Of a stretch of 50,991 bases of DNA, positions 30,538 through 40,113 are shown piece after piece. A program made the position numbers and the translations under genes. This DNA is from a virus, in IMG/VR virus record IMGVR_UViG_3300017971_000079, positions 1 through 50,991 of that record; one strand, written 5' to 3'. How positions within the stretch are numbered: the stretch's first letter is position 1; each line of letters begins with the position of its first letter. The notes beneath the pieces are model-generated. The model was not told where the DNA came from and did no database searches. It worked only from the letters and a program-made list of their open reading frames with translations.

Positions 30538-30979
30538 TTTGAAGCTCGGACATGAGCGGAAACCGATACCGAAGGTGATTCTTCACCGCGCGCCCTCGCA
30601 TCTTCTTTATCCACTTCGGCCAAAGCTCCGAACCCGGGGCAACGAGCCAATACCCTCCCATCGTTCCCGCTTCGCCCCGGAACCTCACAACGTAGGGATT
30701 CCAAGCAGCATGGCCGGCCGTCTTGTGCGCGTCGACCTGGCAACGGTTCTTTCCCCAGCTCGCGAGGTCGTCGCGTAGCAGGTCCGCGAAACCGCCGTCC
30801 GTCCCCGGCCCGACGTTCGCGTGGTCGCGGTCTCGTACGTCATTCTCCGCCGCGAGACAGGCGTACAGAATCACGCGCACGTCTTCCGCGCAACTCACCG
30901 CCAGTCTCGCCGCCAGTTCGTACAGGTCCGACCGACGAAACCCGAACTGAATACCGTCCGGCCAACCGTGACCGAACAT
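30488..30979 (-). CDS. C-terminal part of a split late protein
   Basis: 163 residues: FGHGWPDGIQFGF, VRVILYACLAAEND, GTDGGFADLLRDDLASWGK, VDAHKTAGHAAWNPYVVRF, and WLVAPGSELWPKW. This is the latter part of a phage protein family I recall with one contiguous ORF (an HG-W/Y-x-x-G-x-Q stretch, then a C-S/L-x-G-type loop and H-T/K-T-A-G-H). The N-terminal part is encoded upstream in another frame (30840-31199). The frames meet at CTCAATGTTC near 30979. Either a one-base insertion split the gene or the two halves are made separately. Function unknown. Confidence 0.65.
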   Translation of the reverse strand: MFGHGWPDGIQFGFRRSDLYELAARLAVSCAEDVRVILYACLAAENDVRDRDHANVGPGTDGGFADLLRDDLASWGKNRCQVDAHKTAGHAAWNPYVVRFRGEAGTMGGYWLVAPGSELWPKWIKKMRGRAVKNHLRYRFPLMSELQIKAELAGLPWTELSPA

Positions 30980-31199
30980 TGAGACAGTCCAGAGGCTCGT
31001 TGCGGTTCGCCGTGTAGATGTGTTCGAGCGTTCGCTTGCGCCTGACCAACCGTGGCACGCCGGCGAGAGTCATCCCGACACACCGCTCCGCCGGGACGTT
31101 GTGAGTTCGAGCGAACGCGCGGGCCTCGGGGATGAACGCCCCGGTCGCGTCCGATTTGCCAGGAGAGTTTTTTTCGCTGTAGAGAACGAGGGTGTTCAT
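30840..31199 (-). pseudogene. N-terminal part of the same split gene
   Basis: 119-residue frame whose first 75 residues (TLVLYSEKNSPGKSDATGAF, then FARTHNVPAERCVGM and RTLEHIYTANRNEPLDCLN) look like the start of the family completed by 30488-30979. After that point the reading turns into Arg/Gly-rich shadow sequence. The ATG overlaps the preceding stop (ATGA). Skipping one base after the AAT codon would join the two into one protein of about 237 residues. Confidence 0.55.
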
Positions 31200-31555
31200 T
31201 TCTTTTTTTTCTTCTTGGACTTCGCCTCGTCCAACTCCGACACCTCGGACTCGACCGGCGGGTCGAGTATCTCCCAGACCTTCATCACGAGCACCGTGTT
31301 TGTGTAGCCGTCTCCGACCATCTCTTTGAGCTTGCTCACTTCGTCGGCGTCCAATCCCACCTCGTCGTTCTCGTAAATGCGCTCCGCGAGCTTGCCAAAC
31401 TTCATCTTCTGCTTCGGCGTGAAGTTCTTTTCCACGTCCACATTCGCGAGCGTGTTGATGAGGATGTCTCGCAGGGTCTGGAGCTGTCCGCGCTCGTCCT
31501 TGAACGGTGTCCCACTGAGAGAGAGCGGGCTTTGAGTGACGTCTATCTTGACCAT
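31196..31555 (-). CDS. Small hypothetical protein with poly-lysine tail
   Basis: 119 residues from ATG 31555, with AGGAGG nine bases upstream. Mostly helical (LQTLRDILINTLANVDVEKN, MKFGKLAERIYENDEVGLDA), ending in a run of six or more lysines. Proteins of this type occur beside tail genes in other phages; function unknown. Confidence 0.7.
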   Translation of the reverse strand: MVKIDVTQSPLSLSGTPFKDERGQLQTLRDILINTLANVDVEKNFTPKQKMKFGKLAERIYENDEVGLDADEVSKLKEMVGDGYTNTVLVMKVWEILDPPVESEVSELDEAKSKKKKKK

Positions 31556-31643
31556 CGGCTTGTTCCTCCTGTGCTGTCTTTTGAGTTTTCGGGAGTACCT
31601 TCCCATGATTCGGAAAGGTAGCGCAACTGGCGAACAGTGTCAA

Positions 31644-31907
31644 CTAGATAGGACCGGCAATTTTTTCCGTCTCGGCTTTGAGCGCCAGAGCTTCGGCTTT
31701 TTCGATGTCGGCTTGCAAGGCCAGTTGGTCGAAGTATCCGGCACTGACTACCACGTCGACCGCCTTGATACAGCGCACGACCACTCGCCCGCCCGCGAGC
31801 TTGTGGAGAGACACCTGTCCGTAGGGAACCATCGTCCCGGTCTCGGGCTCGTCGACGTGCCCGTCCGAAGTGTGAGGAATGATTCTCATGTTTTTGTCGA
31901 GTGACAT
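31644..31907 (-). CDS. Small hypothetical protein
   Basis: 87 residues, GAGGAG before ATG 31907. RIIPHTSDGHVDEPETG then a beta-rich GRVVVRCIKAVDVVVSAG and a helix. It lies just after the fibre gene; possibly a fibre chaperone or late accessory protein. Confidence 0.6.
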   Translation of the reverse strand: MSLDKNMRIIPHTSDGHVDEPETGTMVPYGQVSLHKLAGGRVVVRCIKAVDVVVSAGYFDQLALQADIEKAEALALKAETEKIAGPI

Positions 31908-31919
31908 TTGGTTCTCCTC

Positions 31920-34292
31920 TTAGGTCAATGCGGCGTAGTGCCAGCCGCTATTCGTATAGTAGTACGCGCGGTACGTGTTGTCGTTTGTGTTGTGCGCGAC
32001 GAAGTGCCCACCGTTCTGCAAGCTGGCGGGCGACGGCGCCGGAGGGCTCGCCCATGCAACCCCGTAGTCGGCCGAGTAGTGCGGGATGAGAAACACGGGC
32101 TCGCGGTACGACCCCGCGCCGTCGGTCTCCGCGATGAGACCGGCGAGCAACGTCGAGTCGATTTGCATCTGCCAGTCGAGCGCCGCCCCGGCCGCGCCGC
32201 CCGCGGTAACCGGGATGTCAAAATGAACCGCGCGCGCCACACCTGCGGCGCTCCCTGTCATGATGGTTGTGGTACCTGTGGTTATGCCGCCGCCCAAGGT
32301 GAAATCACCGGCGTTGTCGATGCGCAATCTTTCGACCGGCGTGGTAGCCCCGGCAGGCGCAGTCTCGAGAGTAAACCGCGTCGGGCAGTCCCCCGCAGCC
32401 CACAAGCCATCCGCTTGACATCGGAAAACCCCCGTGAGTCTATTCGCCGCGCCATCATGTCCATAGAATGAAAATGTCCCAAGGTTATCATTGTTTTGGA
32501 TCAAACCGCCGGCGCGATTTTTTTGTAAGTTGAAACTGGCGCCTATGCCATTGTTTTCATTTTGCGTGTAGTAGAGTCCGTCTTCGGGCCAAACCCGCAA
32601 GCAGTTGGTGCTGCCAGGGCCGTACGAATGAATGACTAATGCCGACTTGTCGTCACTGATCAACCGCAAACACCCGCCGCCGCTCCAGTTCGAGCCGTCG
32701 CATTCGATGGTCTGGATGTAGTTGGTGGTCGCGCCGCTTGGCGACTGCTTCAGGCTGACCAGCGAGGCCGTCTCATTCGTCGCCGACTCATGAACAATCC
32801 GCGCATCGCCGTTCAACGAAATCCCGACAACCGAGTTCAATGTTTTGTTGGTCAGCGTCTGCGAATCCGAGGTACCAACCACCGAACCCGTGACCCCGTG
32901 AGCGCTGGACGCTCCAATATGTGTATCAATTTGCGCGTGAGTATTCGAGCCTATCGAGCTCAAGCTCGTGTGGTCAACCGTTCCTCCGCCCGCCGCGTTC
33001 GAGTGGTCGTGGTTCGCGTTTGTGAAATCAGAAATTGACGGCGACACCGCGAACGTCGCCGCGCCGTCGAAGTACGCATGGTCATCGAACTCGCTCTTGC
33101 CGTTGACATAGAAGATAGGTGCATGGTCGGGCGTACCCCCCACTCCGATTTTGACTTCACCTACGTCGTTGATTCGCGCGCGTTCGGTATCCGATGTCTT
33201 GAAGATGATGTCCTTACCAAACAAGTTCAAGTCATTTACGGAATTCAGCTCAAGAAACAAATTGCCGATAATCTGCATGTCTTCGAGCTGAGACGTGACC
33301 GTGATTTTGTTGGAGTCACTTCGAGTCAGTCGGAAGTAATCGGTGCCATTGTTGATGAAGAACCCGTCCGCCGAACCCGTGCACGAGGCTAGGTCGACGA
33401 TGAAAGAGTTAGTACCTGAGAGTCCCCACTCCGCATCACCTGCGTCAACGGTCACGGTCTGCCCGCCCTCGTACGCTTGGTTGAGTGTGACCCCGTGGGG
33501 ATTTGCGTTGTCCCCGATATGGGTATCGATTTGTGCGTGAGTGTTCGAGCCTATCGAGCTCAAGCTCGTGTGGTCAACCGTTCCTCCTCCCGCCGCGTTC
33601 GAGTGGTCGTGGTTCGCGTTCGTGAAATCGCCAATCGTTGGAACGTTCAAGGTCTTGCTCGCAAGCGTTTGAGTCGCCGAAGCAAACACGAACTCGTCGT
33701 CTCCGCCGGGGTCATTGATGTTCAATGCACGCGCGCCCGCAGGATTCGCCCACGTCAAAATGTAATCGGCGGTCGACTGGTCGAGAGTGAGCTGCGTCTG
33801 CAAAATCGGAGAGACCAACGTCTTGCTCGATAACGATTGCGTCCCGCCCGTTCCGACGATATTTCCCGTGACCCCGTGGGCGCTCGAAGCCCCGATATGG
33901 GAATCGATTTGCGCGTGAGTGTTCGTCCCGGCGCCGCTCAGGTTTTGGTGAGCGATAACGTCGGACCCGCCCGATTCGTGTGATGCCGCATGTGCGTCCG
34001 GCGTCGCCACCATCCACGCGAGCTTCACCCCGGCGTCGCCATCGGTAACGGCTTGAAGCCGCTTGCCGATGTCGCCAACGGCCGCAGACGGAGGCGTGAA
34101 CGTCGCCCACGTCGGAGTCGTGTCAACGAGTCGCCAGAACGAACCGTCGTCGGTCTGTTTCGCGAGCTTGTCGACGTGCCTCGCTTCGAGGCTCGTGTCG
34201 GCTTTGCGCGCCGCTTGGTTCGCGTACACGATGTCGTGCGCGATATGAATCGAGCCGACGGTTTCGGTATCGTGGTATTGAGTTGTCGTCAT
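31920..34292 (-). CDS. Tail fibre / receptor-binding protein
   Basis: 790 residues. The N-terminal 100 residues are an attachment segment, followed by repeats built on [16 protein letters not shown] and [15 protein letters not shown] separated by beta-rich spacers, typical of trimeric fibres. The C-terminal 80 residues ([38 protein letters not shown]) are a globular tip likely to meet the host surface. It is the largest tail gene and last of the tail block, as expected for an adsorption protein. The DNA repeats inside it can recombine and alter length. Confidence 0.82.
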   Translation of the reverse strand: MTTTQYHDTETVGSIHIAHDIVYANQAARKADTSLEARHVDKLAKQTDDGSFWRLVDTTPTWATFTPPSAAVGDIGKRLQAVTDGDAGVKLAWMVATPDAHAASHESGGSDVIAHQNLSGAGTNTHAQIDSHIGASSAHGVTGNIVGTGGTQSLSSKTLVSPILQTQLTLDQSTADYILTWANPAGARALNINDPGGDDEFVFASATQTLASKTLNVPTIGDFTNANHDHSNAAGGGTVDHTSLSSIGSNTHAQIDTHIGDNANPHGVTLNQAYEGGQTVTVDAGDAEWGLSGTNSFIVDLASCTGSADGFFINNGTDYFRLTRSDSNKITVTSQLEDMQIIGNLFLELNSVNDLNLFGKDIIFKTSDTERARINDVGEVKIGVGGTPDHAPIFYVNGKSEFDDHAYFDGAATFAVSPSISDFTNANHDHSNAAGGGTVDHTSLSSIGSNTHAQIDTHIGASSAHGVTGSVVGTSDSQTLTNKTLNSVVGISLNGDARIVHESATNETASLVSLKQSPSGATTNYIQTIECDGSNWSGGGCLRLISDDKSALVIHSYGPGSTNCLRVWPEDGLYYTQNENNGIGASFNLQKNRAGGLIQNNDNLGTFSFYGHDGAANRLTGVFRCQADGLWAAGDCPTRFTLETAPAGATTPVERLRIDNAGDFTLGGGITTGTTTIMTGSAAGVARAVHFDIPVTAGGAAGAALDWQMQIDSTLLAGLIAETDGAGSYREPVFLIPHYSADYGVAWASPPAPSPASLQNGGHFVAHNTNDNTYRAYYYTNSGWHYAALT
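32919..33030 (-). repeat. 112-bp repeat within fibre gene, copy 1
   Basis: Matches 33519-33630 with only about ten differences. A partial third copy of the left end lies at about 33869-33930. It encodes the HAQIDTHIG / [10 protein letters not shown] module. Confidence 0.85.
33519..33630 (-). repeat. 112-bp repeat within fibre gene, copy 2
   Basis: Partner of 32919-33030, exactly 600 bp away, preserving the frame. Deletion between copies would shorten the fibre shaft by 200 residues. Confidence 0.85.
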
Positions 34293-34483
34293 TAGTCAAA
34301 GCTCCTCGACAGCAGATACGCGCCCGTTGCGCGGTCTACTAACAAGAGGTTTGTGTTTCTGCTCATCAAGTACTCGTTCTCCGGTCGATACGGTTTCACG
34401 CCTCCGTCGATGAGCACCTCCTCGAACGCTTCGAGTCCGTCGATGACCAGCTCCTCGTAAGGAGGCGTGACGCGCTTGACCAT
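34292..34483 (-). CDS. Small tail-region protein
   Basis: 63 residues, overlapping the fibre start by one base. [20 protein letters not shown] then [19 protein letters not shown]. No family recognised; position suggests a baseplate or fibre connector. Confidence 0.55.
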   Translation of the reverse strand: MVKRVTPPYEELVIDGLEAFEEVLIDGGVKPYRPENEYLMSRNTNLLLVDRATGAYLLSRSFD

Positions 34484-34792
34484 CTATCCAAGCTCCGCTC
34501 GAACGTTGAGAGTCACCGAGTAGCGACGGGGGAGCGTCATCCCGTCCAGCTCGAACTCCGCCTCGTGCTCTCCGACCTTGAGGTCGCTACCGGTAAACGT
34601 GACGTGCCCGAGCTCCGGGTCGCCGCCCGCGTCCGGCACTACCGTTTTCGTCGCCGTGGTTCCGTCCGAGTACTTGATGTGCATCTCTCGCGTCGTGTAG
34701 TCGGCAAGGTCCAAACCCTCGAATCGAATCGGAAGCGGCGGCGCGATATCGTTCTGAACCAAGTCGACGATAACTTTTCTCGGCACGGCCAT
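34484..34792 (-). CDS. BppU-like baseplate protein
   Basis: 102 residues, one beta-sandwich: VDLVQNDIAPPLPIRFEGLD, then EMHIKYSDGTTATKTV and VGEHEAEFELDG. This resembles the N-terminal domain of lactococcal BppU and related baseplate proteins that hold receptor-binding proteins. Directly adjacent to the previous small gene and close to the fibre. Confidence 0.6.
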   Translation of the reverse strand: MAVPRKVIVDLVQNDIAPPLPIRFEGLDLADYTTREMHIKYSDGTTATKTVVPDAGGDPELGHVTFTGSDLKVGEHEAEFELDGMTLPRRYSVTLNVRAELG

Positions 34793-34797
34793 CGGAG

Positions 34798-35091
34798 CTA
34801 CCCTGTCCTAAGCTCGCGAAGCACCTCGACCACCTTGTCGATTTGCTCGCGCTCGGCTACGACCTGCTCGGCGAAAAAATCGCGGTGCTCGTTCAGCGTC
34901 TCTCGAAAGTCCGAGCGCTCTTCCGCAAGTGTCGTTTTGAAATCGGCGCGAGTCTGCGCCAGAGCTTCCTTGAAATCCTTCGCGAGACGCGGAATCGTAC
35001 GGGTGAACGTGTGGTACACGAGCCAAGTCACAACCCCAAACGTTCCGAGTCCACCTACCAGATTGAGAACTATCTCAGTGTTCCCGTCCAC
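34798..35091 (-). CDS. Candidate holin-like membrane protein
   Basis: 97 residues: one N-terminal membrane segment (IVLNLVGGLGTFGVVTWLVY) followed by a long charged coiled coil (DFKEALAQTRADFKTTLAEE). The layout is that of BhlA/XhlA-type small holins or haemolysin-like lysis accessories. It sits among tail-end genes, where some phages place lysis genes. No other holin was recognised. Confidence 0.5.
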   Translation of the reverse strand: MDGNTEIVLNLVGGLGTFGVVTWLVYHTFTRTIPRLAKDFKEALAQTRADFKTTLAEERSDFRETLNEHRDFFAEQVVAEREQIDKVVEVLRELRTG

Positions 35092-35371
35092 CGTCTCCTC
35101 CTTTCCGAATCACTCGCACCTTCGAGTCGCGGGGGTTCAGCCCCAGCTCGTATTTTTCCTCCGGTACTCCAAGCCGTTCTCGGATGTCCGCCACTACCTC
35201 GCCCATCTGCATCTCAAGGCTTTTGATTTGGTCCATCAGCCGCTCTTGCTTCAACGACAGGTTCTCGATTTTCAGAGCCTCGATTTCTTCGAGGTCGAAG
35301 GTACCAACTTTCGCGTCGACTTCTTGCGTGGCTTTCAGACGCGCAACGCTTTGTTCTGGGGATTCACTCAC
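35075..35371 (-). CDS. Coiled-coil protein
   Basis: 98 residues with a central helix (LEEIEALKIENLSLKQERLM) and a C-terminal region containing ERLGVPEEKYELGLNPRD. It overlaps the holin candidate by 17 bases. Related small proteins are found beside phage tail genes; function unknown. Confidence 0.6.
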   Translation of the reverse strand: MSESPEQSVARLKATQEVDAKVGTFDLEEIEALKIENLSLKQERLMDQIKSLEMQMGEVVADIRERLGVPEEKYELGLNPRDSKVRVIRKGGDGGREH

Positions 35372-35372
35372 C

Positions 35373-36182
35373 TTACACCTCCTCGTCTACTAGATGGAAT
35401 GAACAGACGGAATCTGTCGTCACAGTACTAGGGTTTGCCGGTGCTGCCGCAGATCGAGCCATGATTTCCCAGTAGTCGCCTGGCAACGACAGCCCCAACC
35501 AGCAGCCTGTAACAGTGAATGTCTGGGTCGCCGACGCCATGTAATGATACCAGGTCTGTACGACGGTCGACCCGTTCTTTCTCAGGTCGATAATCACGGT
35601 GTCAGGGCCGGGAGTTCTGCAAGTGACAACCAAAGAAAAGTTGAACTGGTACTTACCCTTCGTCGACAACGTGACTTGCTTACTAGTTTCGGTCGCGTTG
35701 TATGCGACCTTGTTCGCGTCGGGAGTCACGGCGACCGGGCCTGTATTGTCGATGGTCACCGCGCCCGAAGACAAGTCAGCCGCGTAGTAGCAGTTTTTGA
35801 GATGCTTGAGCGTATCGGTGTACACCTTCCCCCACTGCAAACCAGAGACTCCACAATCAGATTGCGTCGCAACTTTCGGAACGAGGTCATATCCGCTCGC
35901 CATCGCTACCCGCGCAGTACTCGACAGAATTTCGAACGCCGTCGCCGCATTCCCAGGATCGCGAAACGCTACGTCGTCTTTCGTCGCACCGTCGTAAAAC
36001 CTCTCGTCTATCCACTTGAGCCACTGCCCAACGAGGTTCGAGCGCCAGTTTTCGTAACTGCTCGGGGGGGTAACGTCGACCGCCCATCCGACATCCTTAT
36101 ACCCTTCTGCGGGCTCGGTGTTGTTCGTGAGGTCATCGTTCCATCGCGGAACCTTGGCCGGTTTCGTGTACGTCGCTGCCAT
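35373..36182 (-). CDS. Tail protein with C-terminal jelly-roll domain
   Basis: 269 residues. The N-terminal 70 residues (PPSSYENWRSNLVGQWLKWI) are a tail-attachment region. Residues about 150-265 form a beta domain of C1q/TNF-like appearance (GKYQFNFSLVV, DTVIIDLRKNGSTVVQTWYH, GDYWEIMARS), common at the tips of phage tail proteins. Probably a second adsorption or collar protein between the baseplate and main fibre. Confidence 0.65.
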   Translation of the reverse strand: MAATYTKPAKVPRWNDDLTNNTEPAEGYKDVGWAVDVTPPSSYENWRSNLVGQWLKWIDERFYDGATKDDVAFRDPGNAATAFEILSSTARVAMASGYDLVPKVATQSDCGVSGLQWGKVYTDTLKHLKNCYYAADLSSGAVTIDNTGPVAVTPDANKVAYNATETSKQVTLSTKGKYQFNFSLVVTCRTPGPDTVIIDLRKNGSTVVQTWYHYMASATQTFTVTGCWLGLSLPGDYWEIMARSAAAPANPSTVTTDSVCSFHLVDEEV

Positions 36183-36743
36183 CTAAATCGCTCCTGACCA
36201 TTTACCTTGGTCGTATCCGGGGCCGGAGTCGTACTGAAAGAGTTCGTCCTCTGGCGACAGTCCATATTGAAAGTGCGCTTTCACTCCCGCGGCCTTCCCC
36301 TCTTGCAACAGGTTTGCGAGGCGCTGCGCTTCGTCTTCGCTCGGAAGCTCGCTTCGAGACCGCGCAACCATCGCCGCAGGGAAGTACTCCGTCAGCTCCA
36401 CACCACCGTTGCAGTTCGAGCAGTTGAGCAAGCAAATCAAAGCCTCGGGTTGACCGCTCGAAAGGTTCAACAGAATCCGGCTCTCGATACCCACGCGATA
36501 ATCGGTGTCGCTTCGACCGTTGCGCGGCTCGCCTACGATGCCTCCAAGCCCATCGAGCTGCACGCCCTCCGCCGCGTCCGCCGGAAGCCTGTCCCCCAAG
36601 AGCTGGAAGTATGCGTCTTCCAAATCCTGAATCTGATTGATGTACGAAGTTATCAGCGCTTCGAATTTCGGTTTGCCCTTGAACTGCTCCAACAAATATT
36701 CAAGAGCTTCGGAAACATGGTCTATCGTTTTTGTCAACGTCAT
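36183..36743 (-). CDS. Baseplate protein (DUF2612-like)
   Basis: 186 residues: ALEYLLEQFKGKPKFEALIT, QIQDLEDAYFQLLGDR, AEGVQLDGLGGIVGEPRNG and DYRVGIESRILLNLSSG. This pattern follows the J-like protein in many myophages and corresponds to the P2 gpI / Mu gp48 position. It links wedge to fibres. It overlaps the J-like gene's stop. Confidence 0.75.
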   Translation of the reverse strand: MTLTKTIDHVSEALEYLLEQFKGKPKFEALITSYINQIQDLEDAYFQLLGDRLPADAAEGVQLDGLGGIVGEPRNGRSDTDYRVGIESRILLNLSSGQPEALICLLNCSNCNGGVELTEYFPAAMVARSRSELPSEDEAQRLANLLQEGKAAGVKAHFQYGLSPEDELFQYDSGPGYDQGKWSGAI

Positions 36744-38221
36744 GGCGTCACCGTCACGTCGATGTCGGCCGTATCAAACGTCGCTATCTCGTCACTGTCG
36801 ATAGTGATATTCGTCGTTCCTACCGGCGGGTCCACGTCGTCAATCTTGAACACCGTCACATCGATTACCCCCGCTATCTCTAGCGGGATGCATTTGAACG
36901 CCAATGCAATAACGTCCTCGGCAACTTCGAGTAACGCTCCATACGCCACAATCGCCGCTTTGATTTGCGCCGCACCGTCCGCCGGGAACTCCGCCGGGTC
37001 GGTCAATACCGTCAAGTCGATGTAAATCGGAACAGGGGTCGGACGCGAGAACTTGATAGTATGCGTGTACCCTTGGCTATCGGTAACCGTCTTCGAGATG
37101 GCCCCGTAGGTTTCGATGCCCGCGGGCTTCACGTCCCAAATCTTGTCGGCGATGTCCTGCTCGGCACCTCCAAGAACAATGACGTGAAACGACTTCGGAG
37201 GCAGCCCGGTCGCGGGGTCGGTGATAATGTCGACGTTCTCGAACGCCGACACGTGCGTCACGTCGGTCACCTCCCGTACTCCCGAAATAATCGCCTCCAA
37301 CGTCGCCGCGCCGGTGATTCGTAGGAGCTGCTCGCGCCGAAGTCGAAACGCCTCGTCGGTCTCGATGTTCGTCCCGGGTGTCGCGTCGCTTGCGTTGAAT
37401 CCCTTCACCTCGCTTGTCGAAAATCCTATCGCTCCGTTGGCCGTGCCTCCGGTTACCTGTACCGCCGACCCCGTGCCTTCGGTGTCGCTCTTGATTCGCA
37501 CCGACCCGTTCTGGTCGGAAGCCGAAAGCCCGGTGATGTCTGCGGCGATAACCGCCGCGACTTCGGCCGCAGTTGCGTTATTGATGTCGACAAAATCTCC
37601 AGTGTTGAACGTCGCGGTCTGCGCCGAACCCTGGTCGACCTTGATGGTCAACGTCCAGCCGTCCGTGAGATTGTAGGTCTCCGCGTTCCCGCTCGTGAGC
37701 TGCGCCGCCGCGCTCCATCCTGACACCGGGGTCTGAATCGTGCCGATAGTTTTTGCAAGACCGACTATCGGCCCGTCGTCTTCGGACTCCGCCGCAACCG
37801 AAAATGTCGAGTTGTAGCCAAGCGAGTTCGTCACGGCCGCGGTAGTCACGAACCGCGCGCCCTCGCTGCCAACCGATACAACCGACCCGGCCGGAACGGT
37901 CACACCGCTGTCGAGAAAGAGCTGGTCGAGAGTCACTTCCGAGGGCGTCGCCGCAAGCCGAATCGCTCCGGTTATCGAGCCGACATTGTCCAGCGCGTCG
38001 TCGCTTGCCGAGTCAGGGTACATCGCACGGTAGACCGCTTCGGCAATGTCCCATTGCTCGCGCAACTTGTCCGAGAAGATGCCGTTGAACTGGCCGATGA
38101 CCGACTCGGCAAGCTGATTCAAAGTCGGAGAAATCGTGTCGAGCTGGTCTTGCTTGATTTCGTTCTCGATAACGGTCTGCGTTTTCTTGACAAACCCTGT
38201 GCTGTCTACGCCGTAGCTCAT
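36740..38221 (-). CDS. Baseplate J-like wedge protein
   Basis: 493 residues. It has the baseplate J architecture: N-terminal QTVIENEIKQDQLDTISPTL, VYRAMYPDSASDDALDNVGS, then GATLEAIISGVREVTDVTHV and a C-terminal PVPIYIDLTVL ... INKAAIVAYGAL-like region. Inserted at about 190-275 is an extra module (LTIKVDQGSAQTATFNTGDF onward to QVTGGTANGAIGF) that also occurs in the decoration protein at 48394. The protein builds the baseplate wedge. Confidence 0.85.
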   Translation of the reverse strand: MSYGVDSTGFVKKTQTVIENEIKQDQLDTISPTLNQLAESVIGQFNGIFSDKLREQWDIAEAVYRAMYPDSASDDALDNVGSITGAIRLAATPSEVTLDQLFLDSGVTVPAGSVVSVGSEGARFVTTAAVTNSLGYNSTFSVAAESEDDGPIVGLAKTIGTIQTPVSGWSAAAQLTSGNAETYNLTDGWTLTIKVDQGSAQTATFNTGDFVDINNATAAEVAAVIAADITGLSASDQNGSVRIKSDTEGTGSAVQVTGGTANGAIGFSTSEVKGFNASDATPGTNIETDEAFRLRREQLLRITGAATLEAIISGVREVTDVTHVSAFENVDIITDPATGLPPKSFHVIVLGGAEQDIADKIWDVKPAGIETYGAISKTVTDSQGYTHTIKFSRPTPVPIYIDLTVLTDPAEFPADGAAQIKAAIVAYGALLEVAEDVIALAFKCIPLEIAGVIDVTVFKIDDVDPPVGTTNITIDSDEIATFDTADIDVTVTP

Positions 38222-38574
38222 ATGACGAACTCCTCTGAGTAGTCTATCGGGCCGTCTGTTGTCTGTCCACGAAAGTCTACCGACAACTCTCTAGTAGCGC
38301 CATCGAAATCAATGTTCAGGTCGGTGATGCTGAGCATCCCCGGGACTTTGAGAATCGCTTCGCGGTAGAGCTGCTCGAGCTCGCTCAGTCGCGGCTTCTG
38401 CCCGAGCACTCGCTCGAAGTAGGGGAACCCTACACGAGTGTCGAGAAACCACTCGCCTTGAAACGTCTTGAGAGAAATGGTCACGCTTTGCGCCACGGCG
38501 TCCACTCCGTCGATAAGAACGAGGTCATCGTTCTCAATCGCTATGTCGCCGTTACTGTCGAGCTTCAAATCCAT
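38218..38574 (-). CDS. gp25-like baseplate protein
   Basis: 118 residues of the gpW/gp25 family (T4 gp25, PBSX XkdS): NDDLVLIDGVDAVAQSVTIS, FQGEWFLDTRVGFPYFERVL and a C-terminal LSVDFRGQTTDG. It starts sheath assembly and lies next to the J-like gene as in contractile systems generally. Confidence 0.85.
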   Translation of the reverse strand: MDLKLDSNGDIAIENDDLVLIDGVDAVAQSVTISLKTFQGEWFLDTRVGFPYFERVLGQKPRLSELEQLYREAILKVPGMLSITDLNIDFDGATRELSVDFRGQTTDGPIDYSEEFVI

Positions 38575-38575
38575 C

Positions 38576-39253
38576 TCAGTCCGCTTTCAGATTGGTAGAA
38601 GCTATCATCGGCGCGGTCCACGGCACAGTCGGAGGGCTTGGCGTCCCCGTTCCCGCAGTGAGATGCGTGTGCGCGTTGAACGCCGTAACCAACAAATCGA
38701 CCACTGCCACAAACGTTCTTGCGGAAACCGCGCCTCCTGTCGTCACTTCTACCGCAGTGTTTCCCATCCTCACCTGCGCGCCCTTCTCCTTGCCCATCGC
38801 CGCGCCGCTGCCTAGCACCTCCTTCAACGCACCCGTCACCGTCGCAAGTCCCGGTATTGCAACCGCGTCGCTCAGATCGTGCTTTCTCAAGTCCTTCGGG
38901 TCGACCGCTACTTTTCCCGAACTGAAATTCCATTCGTCAATCGAGCGCTGACAGACGAGCAACAGAACCGGGTCTCCCGCCGCAAGCGGTAGATGGATAA
39001 AAAACTTTCCCGCCCGAGGCCAAACCACAGGCACCTCGGGAATAACCGGCAACACGTCGAGTCCTTCGCTCCCATCGCTGTTGACGTAAGGTATCTTGAC
39101 GGCCGGCTTCACGTCAGCGCGCTGCGTGCCCGAGTTGTATTTGACCACGGTACCCGGTAGAGCGACGTGGGTCTGAGCGAGACCTTGCGAGACTGCCGCT
39201 TTGATGAGTTCGGCAAGCGACGGACTCCGTGTCTGTCCTAAACGCTCGCTCAT
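38576..39253 (-). CDS. Baseplate spike / gp138-like assembly protein
   Basis: 225 residues. VALPGTVVKYNSGTQRADVK, VVWPRAGKFFIHLPLAAGDP and CQRSIDEWNFSSG match the N-terminal domain of gp138-type membrane-piercing spikes; the last 40 residues are an Ala/Thr/Pro-rich tail. It would sit at the tip of the tail tube. ATGA overlap with the next gene upstream. Confidence 0.8.
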   Translation of the reverse strand: MSERLGQTRSPSLAELIKAAVSQGLAQTHVALPGTVVKYNSGTQRADVKPAVKIPYVNSDGSEGLDVLPVIPEVPVVWPRAGKFFIHLPLAAGDPVLLLVCQRSIDEWNFSSGKVAVDPKDLRKHDLSDAVAIPGLATVTGALKEVLGSGAAMGKEKGAQVRMGNTAVEVTTGGAVSARTFVAVVDLLVTAFNAHTHLTAGTGTPSPPTVPWTAPMIASTNLKAD

Positions 39254-40113
39254 ACGGTTGCCGCCTTCCCTTCAAACTCGGTGTACCAGTCGCTTCCCCA
39301 AGTGTCCCCGACGTACTGAACGCGGCTTGTTTTGAAGATGCCACTTTTGTCCACCGACTTCGAAAAAATGTTTACTCTCCGCCCTGGCCGAATCGCGCCC
39401 GTCAACAACGCCCTCGCTGTAATGGTTCCGTCTTCTGCTTTTTCAGGTGCGCCAATAAGGCCAGTCGAGTCCGTCAAGTTCACCATCTCTTCTACCAGAG
39501 TTTCATCAGGGCTGAGCACTTGTAACTGCCCGTCTTGAATAGACCAGGTGTAGCCTGCGGCAGCAACGTACGAATCCAACATGTCGCTGACCCGGCCGTT
39601 CAGAACCAACCCCGTCTTGAACGCAGTCAATCCGCGACGGGGCGCGGCAAACTTGACCGCGCTGTTTCCCAGACCGAGCCCGGACTCCTGCGCGAGCTTC
39701 AGCAACACCGCTTGCAGCGTTGCGCCTGGACCGAACGCCAAGTTCACACGCTTCGAACCGAATTCAAAAGCTCCGTCTTGAACCTCAATGGTCGTCACCC
39801 AATCGCCACCGTCGCGATTGCTGTCCGCGTATTGGAGCTTGCCGAAAAACAGTCTGTCTTTTCGCGCAACGTATCCCGCGTCTACGGAAACAGGCATACC
39901 CTTTATCTGTACCGCGTTTCTCTTCTTCTGAGACAAGTTGTAGATTTCGAGGGTCCCCTTGTTCGGGGCGCTGTCCTCGGTCTTCTCAATCGAAAACACA
40001 ACCCGCAAAGAGGACGTGGCGCCCGCTGCCGCTGCTGATGGAGATACTCGGATAGGAATCACTACACCTCCTATCCGTATATCGCAGTCCCTATCGTAGA
40101 GCGGCCATCTCAT
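39250..40113 (-). CDS. Tail hub protein (gpD/gp44-like)
   Basis: 287 residues. SLRVVFSIEKTEDSAPNKGT and LEIYNLSQKKRNAVQIKG open a hub-type beta-barrel; TLQAVLLKLAQESGLGLGN and LDSYVAAAGYTWSIQDGQLQ follow as in XkdQ/gpD-like hubs. It forms the central baseplate hub between tube and spike. Small overlaps with both neighbours. Confidence 0.75.
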   Translation of the reverse strand: MRWPLYDRDCDIRIGGVVIPIRVSPSAAAAGATSSLRVVFSIEKTEDSAPNKGTLEIYNLSQKKRNAVQIKGMPVSVDAGYVARKDRLFFGKLQYADSNRDGGDWVTTIEVQDGAFEFGSKRVNLAFGPGATLQAVLLKLAQESGLGLGNSAVKFAAPRRGLTAFKTGLVLNGRVSDMLDSYVAAAGYTWSIQDGQLQVLSPDETLVEEMVNLTDSTGLIGAPEKAEDGTITARALLTGAIRPGRRVNIFSKSVDKSGIFKTSRVQYVGDTWGSDWYTEFEGKAATV

